Shown here: one piece after another, positions 51,341-55,361 of the stretch
How positions within the stretch are numbered: the first letter of the stretch is position 1
Layout of the letters: the number at the start of each line of letters is the position of its first letter
NCBI GenBank assembly: GCA_000434295.1
Contig: HF994935.1
Coordinates: forward strand, 506,684-562,044
Direction: 5' to 3'
Source: Acetobacter sp. CAG:977
GTDB lineage: Bacteria; Pseudomonadota; Alphaproteobacteria; CAAGCB01; CAG-977
Length of the DNA: 55,361 nucleotides
Notes under the pieces: generated by a model
What the model saw: the letters and a program-made list of their open reading frames with translations, nothing else
What the model was told of the DNA's origin: nothing
The model's database searches: none
Program-made: the position numbers and the translations under genes

Positions 51341-53062
51341 TTCGTCCGGATTTTTTAATCGGACGGGATAATCTATTTTTTCTTTTACCATTGAACGCCA
51401 AAACGCTTCACATCCCCGAATGACGGCTTCGTTTAAGGGGGCGGAAGCCAGATAGGCTACGTCAGGCTTTCCGTCGAACGGAGTTACTTTTATGTTGGCG
51501 CCGCCGTTAAAACAAATCAGATATCCGGGAGACACGACGCGGTCATGTCCCATTTTTCTGTTTGCGAGATTGCGTACGGGCATACGGGCAATGACGGGAT
51601 CATTTTGTCCCGATAAATCTATGATGTACGCTTCGGGAAAGACCCAAGCGGGGACGCCAGCAAAGCTCCATGCGAACAAGCGGCTGTGTTCTTTTTTGAT
51701 TTTTTCGCCGTCTTTGCGCGACGGAAAGCTTTTCAGCAATTCTTCGGTCAAGACTTTGTGTTCCTGTCGGCGCAAGGCGATGCCTTGGGAAATCAATCGT
51801 TTTTGAGCTTCGTCCCAAAAGTCTGAGAAAAGCCATTCAAAAGTTTTGGATACCGGCTGATACAAAAAAGCCGTCTGAGCCCTTGTGTTTAAATCACGGG
51901 TCAGGAAATAATGCGTCCACGGAATGGGCGAGGCACAAATCCAGTAAAGTCCCAAGCAAATACATAAGAATCGGAATGTCGCGCTGATGTTTTGCGTAAT
52001 CATGCGAATACCCGCCAAAAGGCATAAGGGGATAAAGAACCCGAGCAGCCTGTATTCCAAAGTATCTGCTCCCGTTAAAAAGACCAGCCATGCGACATAC
52101 GCGACGAAAGGCAAAGCCAACAGCACGGGAATAATGAACATTTTAAAACGTTTGAACAAACAAAACATCAATGTCCACAAAGCGAACACGGGTACCCAGA
52201 AATAAAGCCCGTATTCAACGGCGAACGACAGAAGATAATCCCAGGCGAACGGGGGGAACGTTTCTTCGAATGAGGCTAAAAAAGCGTTTGGGATATAAGA
52301 ACCGTAGAAACTTTTGCGCCAAAACAAAAAACGGGCAAAAGCCGCAAAGGGCAAAAAAGCTAACAGCGTATAAGCGGCATTCTTTCGGCTTTTTCTTTCC
52401 GTCTGTAACAAGATAAGGAAAGGCAGACACGCGGGAATAAAGACGATGCCTTCCGTTCTGGTGACGGCAATCAAAGAGGCGCAAACCGTCATCCATACAG
52501 GGTTTCTGTCTGCTGCGGAAGCTTCAAAACACCACCACAGTACCAAAAAATTGAACAGAGCCGCTTCGGTTCCCGATGACATAAAGGCGTCAAAAGTCGT
52601 ATTTGTTATCAGGATAAAGCAAACGATTAAGAATATGCAGAAGCTTTTGCGGCGGTCTAAATCGGGCAAAGGCATTCTTCTAAGGAAAGCAAAGCACATT
52701 CCGACGCTTCCCAAAGAAAAAAGAAAAGACAGAATGTTTGCCGCAACGGGGATGCTTATTCCTATTGTTGCGAACGCCTGCAACAACAACACCCAAAGAA
52801 TTCCCGTATAGCCGTCCGCATGGGCGAAGGGTTCTGAATTCCATACGTAACCGTAGCCTTTAAGGGCATTTGAAACGTATCTGAAATAAACGAAAGCGTC
52901 GTTTGCCTGAAAATAAAACAGGTATGCCGCACTTCCGAAGACAAGGCAGTGCAGGACAATGAAAACAGACAGGCGATAAAAATCCGTTTTGGATTTTAAA
53001 TGCCAATCTTTTAAATCCGCGGGGAAAAAGGCAATTGCTTTTGATATAAAGTTTTTAAGCAC
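51320..53062 (-). CDS. GT-C family membrane glycosyltransferase
   Basis: The 580-residue protein has about ten hydrophobic helices in the first 400 residues and a soluble C-terminal domain. The first loop motif NDAFVYFRYVSNALKGYGYVWN, followed by ADGYTGILW, matches the GT-C group around AftB and PMT-type enzymes, which use polyprenol-linked sugars on the outer face of the membrane (the Asp in NDAF is the predicted active-site residue). The acceptor and sugar cannot be told. It follows the gene at 53075 by 12 bases and is likely in one operon with it. Confidence 0.82.
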   Translation of the reverse strand: MLKNFISKAIAFFPADLKDWHLKSKTDFYRLSVFIVLHCLVFGSAAYLFYFQANDAFVYFRYVSNALKGYGYVWNSEPFAHADGYTGILWVLLLQAFATIGISIPVAANILSFLFSLGSVGMCFAFLRRMPLPDLDRRKSFCIFLIVCFILITNTTFDAFMSSGTEAALFNFLVLWWCFEASAADRNPVWMTVCASLIAVTRTEGIVFIPACLPFLILLQTERKSRKNAAYTLLAFLPFAAFARFLFWRKSFYGSYIPNAFLASFEETFPPFAWDYLLSFAVEYGLYFWVPVFALWTLMFCLFKRFKMFIIPVLLALPFVAYVAWLVFLTGADTLEYRLLGFFIPLCLLAGIRMITQNISATFRFLCICLGLYWICASPIPWTHYFLTRDLNTRAQTAFLYQPVSKTFEWLFSDFWDEAQKRLISQGIALRRQEHKVLTEELLKSFPSRKDGEKIKKEHSRLFAWSFAGVPAWVFPEAYIIDLSGQNDPVIARMPVRNLANRKMGHDRVVSPGYLICFNGGANIKVTPFDGKPDVAYLASAPLNEAVIRGCEAFWRSMVKEKIDYPVRLKNPDEQKRISK

Positions 53063-53074
53063 GCCCGAATTCCT

Positions 53075-54388
53075 TTAATCGTCATAGACGCTAAGCGGCT
53101 TGTCCTGTAAAATTTTCAAGTCTTCGGGTGAAAACCCCAACGTTTCCATCAGCATATCATAAGACGCCAAACATTCCATGTCCGAACCGCATGATTTTAA
53201 CAGGAAAGAAGAAACAGGTTCGATTGTTTTCATTTTTTCTTTTTTGTTCGGTTTGGAAGGCAGTATTTGTTCCAGCAAAGGGTACAAATCCGCCATGATT
53301 TGCAAAGTTGATTCTTCAAACGAAACTTTTCCGGCATTTTCAAAATATGCAGATTTGACGCCGCTGTTTTTCAGGATGCTTTGAGCAAAGACATCGTAAA
53401 AGATTTCATTTGAAAATCTGTTCCATTCTTCGGCGACGCCTTCATCTGTCAGGGCAGGGGGCGGCTCGGGCAAAGGAGCGCTTTCATCAACGACGTCGAC
53501 CATTTTATTGCCTTGGAAGACTTTAATCATTTTCGGCGGCGTTGTACGGATAATGTCAACGATTGCGGTTTTACGCTTTGAATAATCGCTGTCGGAATCG
53601 GGAATATTGTCAACATCCGCCCACTGATAAATCATATTTTTGACGGCGTCGCGGAAGATGTCCGTTTCATTGAGCGTCATTTGAGAAATGCGTTTAACGG
53701 TTTGTTGCAAATCGTCATTTTGTTGCATGGCGGCGGACAAGGAAGGCAACAAACCTCTGGCTTTTGAGTTTGGTAAAGCCGTTCCCGCAACGGGCAAATT
53801 CAAAAGAAGGGAAGGTTCTTCTTTGATTTTGTCGGGCGGAGGCGGAAAGGTCGGTTTTAAAACTTTTTCGCCTGCCGTCAAATCTTTTGTTAATCTGCGG
53901 GTTTTTTCCGAAACGGGCGTTTCTTCTTTGGCGATATTTTTCTGGTGACTCGTTTCTGAGGCGACATAAGCTTTCAGCCAATCGGGCATAGCCGTATTTT
54001 TTGTTTGTGCGACCGTACTGTCCGCAGAGAAATCTTTTTTATCGCCGGTTTCGGTTATGATGTTTTTTCGGACGGTTTGCAACGCCGCTTTTTTGACTTC
54101 ATCCGGGCTTTGCATATATAAATATGCGGCAGTAACGGCCAATGCGAATAAGACATATTTCATCAATCCGCCGGGGACGGAAGGCGCGGCAGAATCGTCT
54201 TCCGCATTTGAGCGTTTTCTTTTTCTGTTAATTTTATACGAGCTTTTTTGTTCTTTTTCGGGGGGAGGTTCGGGCAAAGGCAGATCTTTGAATTCGTCAT
54301 CGCGCCCCAAATCTTCTTCTTCTTCCTCCTCGTAGACCGCGTTTGGATCATGGTCGAAGGTATCTTCAAAGGATTTTTGTCCGGACAT
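53075..54388 (-). CDS. Membrane-anchored acidic protein of unknown function
   Basis: From the ATG at 54388, with GAGGA five bases upstream, the protein has 437 residues. The first 60 residues are very acidic (with VYEEEEEEDLG), followed by a basic KINRKRKR stretch and a membrane helix at about 73-95 (LMKYVLFALAVTAAYLYM), so the N-terminus is cytoplasmic. The rest is periplasmic-type, with a Pro-rich linker and helical C-terminal part. I do not recognise it. Its position directly ahead of the GT-C gene suggests an envelope function. Confidence 0.68.
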   Translation of the reverse strand: MSGQKSFEDTFDHDPNAVYEEEEEEDLGRDDEFKDLPLPEPPPEKEQKSSYKINRKRKRSNAEDDSAAPSVPGGLMKYVLFALAVTAAYLYMQSPDEVKKAALQTVRKNIITETGDKKDFSADSTVAQTKNTAMPDWLKAYVASETSHQKNIAKEETPVSEKTRRLTKDLTAGEKVLKPTFPPPPDKIKEEPSLLLNLPVAGTALPNSKARGLLPSLSAAMQQNDDLQQTVKRISQMTLNETDIFRDAVKNMIYQWADVDNIPDSDSDYSKRKTAIVDIIRTTPPKMIKVFQGNKMVDVVDESAPLPEPPPALTDEGVAEEWNRFSNEIFYDVFAQSILKNSGVKSAYFENAGKVSFEESTLQIMADLYPLLEQILPSKPNKKEKMKTIEPVSSFLLKSCGSDMECLASYDMLMETLGFSPEDLKILQDKPLSVYDD

Positions 54389-54513
54389 GGCGTTCCTCAA
54401 AATATTTTAATTTTAGGATGATACCTTTTTTTGCCCGAAAAAGAAACAAAATCCTTCACGTATTAATCCGTATCAGGTTAATATTGCTTAATTTTTAACG
54501 GAGGTTTCGGAAC

Positions 54514-55361
54514 ATGGTTATTGTTTTCGGTTCAATGAACAACGATTTTTTCTTAAACGTAGAGCATTTTCCTTTACCCGGAGAGACCGTTCTGACATCG
54601 TCCAGCTTTGTCAAGCCGGGCGGCAAAGGTGCCAATCAGGCCGTAGCAGCTTCGTGTGCGGGTGCCGACACGGTTTTTGTCTGTGCGGCGGGAAATGACG
54701 AATTGGCGGAAGTTTCTTTGAGCGCACTAAAGAAAGCAGGTGTTGACGTTTCATATGTCCAACGTTCCGACAAACCGACGGGCATGGCGATGATTCTTGT
54801 GGATTCTTCGGCGGAAAACAGCATTGTCGTCGCTTCAGGCGCGAACGGCGATTTGTCGGCGGATAAAGTGCCGGACACGCTTTTGGCAAAAGGCGGCGTT
54901 TTGGTCATGCAAATGGAAACGCCCGTTTCGGAAAACATAAAATTGATGCGTCGAGCCAAAGAAAAAGGGATGAAATGCCTGTTGAACGTTGCGCCGGCAA
55001 AGGAATTGCCTCCTGAAACGGCGGAACTTGCGGATGTTTTGATCGTGAACGAGATCGAGGCGCTTTCCGTTTACGGATCGTTTTTCGGTAAAGAAGCTCG
55101 GGACGCCCGCTTTGCTGCGCGCGCTCTGTCCGAAAAGACGGGCGGGACATGCGTTTTGACGCTGGGAGGCAAAGGCGCTTTATCGGCAAACGCCGGGGAA
55201 GTCTTGGAGGCTTCCGCTTTAAATATTCGTCCCGTGGATACCACGGGAGCAGGGGACGCTTTTGTCGGGACGTTTGCGGCGAATCTTGAAGCCGGATGCG
55301 ATATGACGGACATTTTGAAACGGTCTTGCGCGGCGGCGGGGCTGGCTTGCTTAAAAGCGGG
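54514..55361 (+). CDS. rbsK: Ribokinase family sugar kinase (partial at window end)
   Basis: The gene starts at ATG 54514 with GGAGG nine bases upstream and runs off the window after 282 codons. It is a PfkB/ribokinase-type kinase, phosphorylating ribose at O5. It shows VFGSMNNDFFLNVEHFPLPGET, the GGKGANQAVAAS motif, VNEIEALSVYG, VLTLGGKGA and the anion hole with catalytic Asp in DTTGAGDAFVGTFAANL. The overall match to RbsK is good, but other sugars are possible. The C-terminal end is missing because of the window edge. Confidence 0.88.
   Translation, partial: MVIVFGSMNNDFFLNVEHFPLPGETVLTSSSFVKPGGKGANQAVAASCAGADTVFVCAAGNDELAEVSLSALKKAGVDVSYVQRSDKPTGMAMILVDSSAENSIVVASGANGDLSADKVPDTLLAKGGVLVMQMETPVSENIKLMRRAKEKGMKCLLNVAPAKELPPETAELADVLIVNEIEALSVYGSFFGKEARDARFAARALSEKTGGTCVLTLGGKGALSANAGEVLEASALNIRPVDTTGAGDAFVGTFAANLEAGCDMTDILKRSCAAAGLACLKA

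Noticed and set aside
1..55361. tRNA, rRNA, insertion sequences, prophage genes, riboswitches
   Set aside because: None were recognised. No transposase, integrase or phage structural gene is visible, and no conserved riboswitch core was found in the intergenic gaps.

Overview
The window is about 55 kb of densely coding bacterial chromosome from an alphaproteobacterium. The evidence is a GcrA-type cell-cycle regulator (9505-9924), a ribF-lspA-lipoprotein-M16-M16 cluster of a kind seen in that class, and an RquA-like rhodoquinone methyltransferase. Base composition is moderate, genes are packed with 0-17 nt junctions, and many convergent pairs share one bidirectional terminator. RquA suggests anaerobic or microaerobic fumarate respiration, and LRR and ankyrin proteins are often seen in host-associated bacteria. 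A host- or gut-associated, oxygen-limited alphaproteobacterium fits, but that lifestyle is inference. No tRNA, rRNA, insertion sequence or prophage was recognised.

Layout. 1-8300: the end of rpsI, an ankyrin protein and a small membrane protein, a soluble-type lytic transglycosylase, dapA, smpB, three unknown genes (one membrane, one LRR, one small exported). 8344-12734: lysine 2,3-aminomutase, gcrA, and a two-gene exported-protein operon (DUF4139 plus an unknown). 12735-17822: a complete compact type II-C CRISPR-Cas locus. 17823-29911: msrAB, ugd, DUF5662, nnr, a NUDIX hydrolase, an unusual lipoprotein, prfC, malQ and two unknown exported proteins. 29919-38717: a long minus-strand run ribF-lspA-isochorismatase-like-lipoprotein-M16-M16-pgi-mutL-lipoprotein. 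38801-44820: a glycerophosphodiesterase, an rquA/hybrid kinase/response regulator operon, an RlmD-like rRNA methyltransferase and gph. 44922-51296: glmU-glmS with an unknown membrane protein, then class II DAHP synthase with nicotinate phosphoribosyltransferase. 51320-55361: a GT-C glycosyltransferase operon and the start of a ribokinase.

The most interesting region is the CRISPR locus. Cas9 (1070 aa, RuvC and HNH residues intact, Cys4 zinc site in the HNH), Cas1 and Cas2 are co-oriented on the plus strand. The tracrRNA lies upstream of cas9 on the minus strand, and its anti-repeat pairs with nearly the whole 36-nt repeat, partly through G-U wobbles. The array is also read on the minus strand: every repeat ends in an extended -10 box, and a hairpin terminator follows the last repeat. 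The strand opposite the anti-repeat keeps a repeat-like extended -10 box that points into cas9, so one short element may serve as both the guide-RNA anti-repeat and the cas9 promoter. The array has only three spacers, two of them identical, inside a 101-bp direct duplication.

A second point of interest is the operon response regulator - hybrid histidine kinase - RquA-like methyltransferase, which suggests that quinone remodelling may be under a dedicated two-component system.
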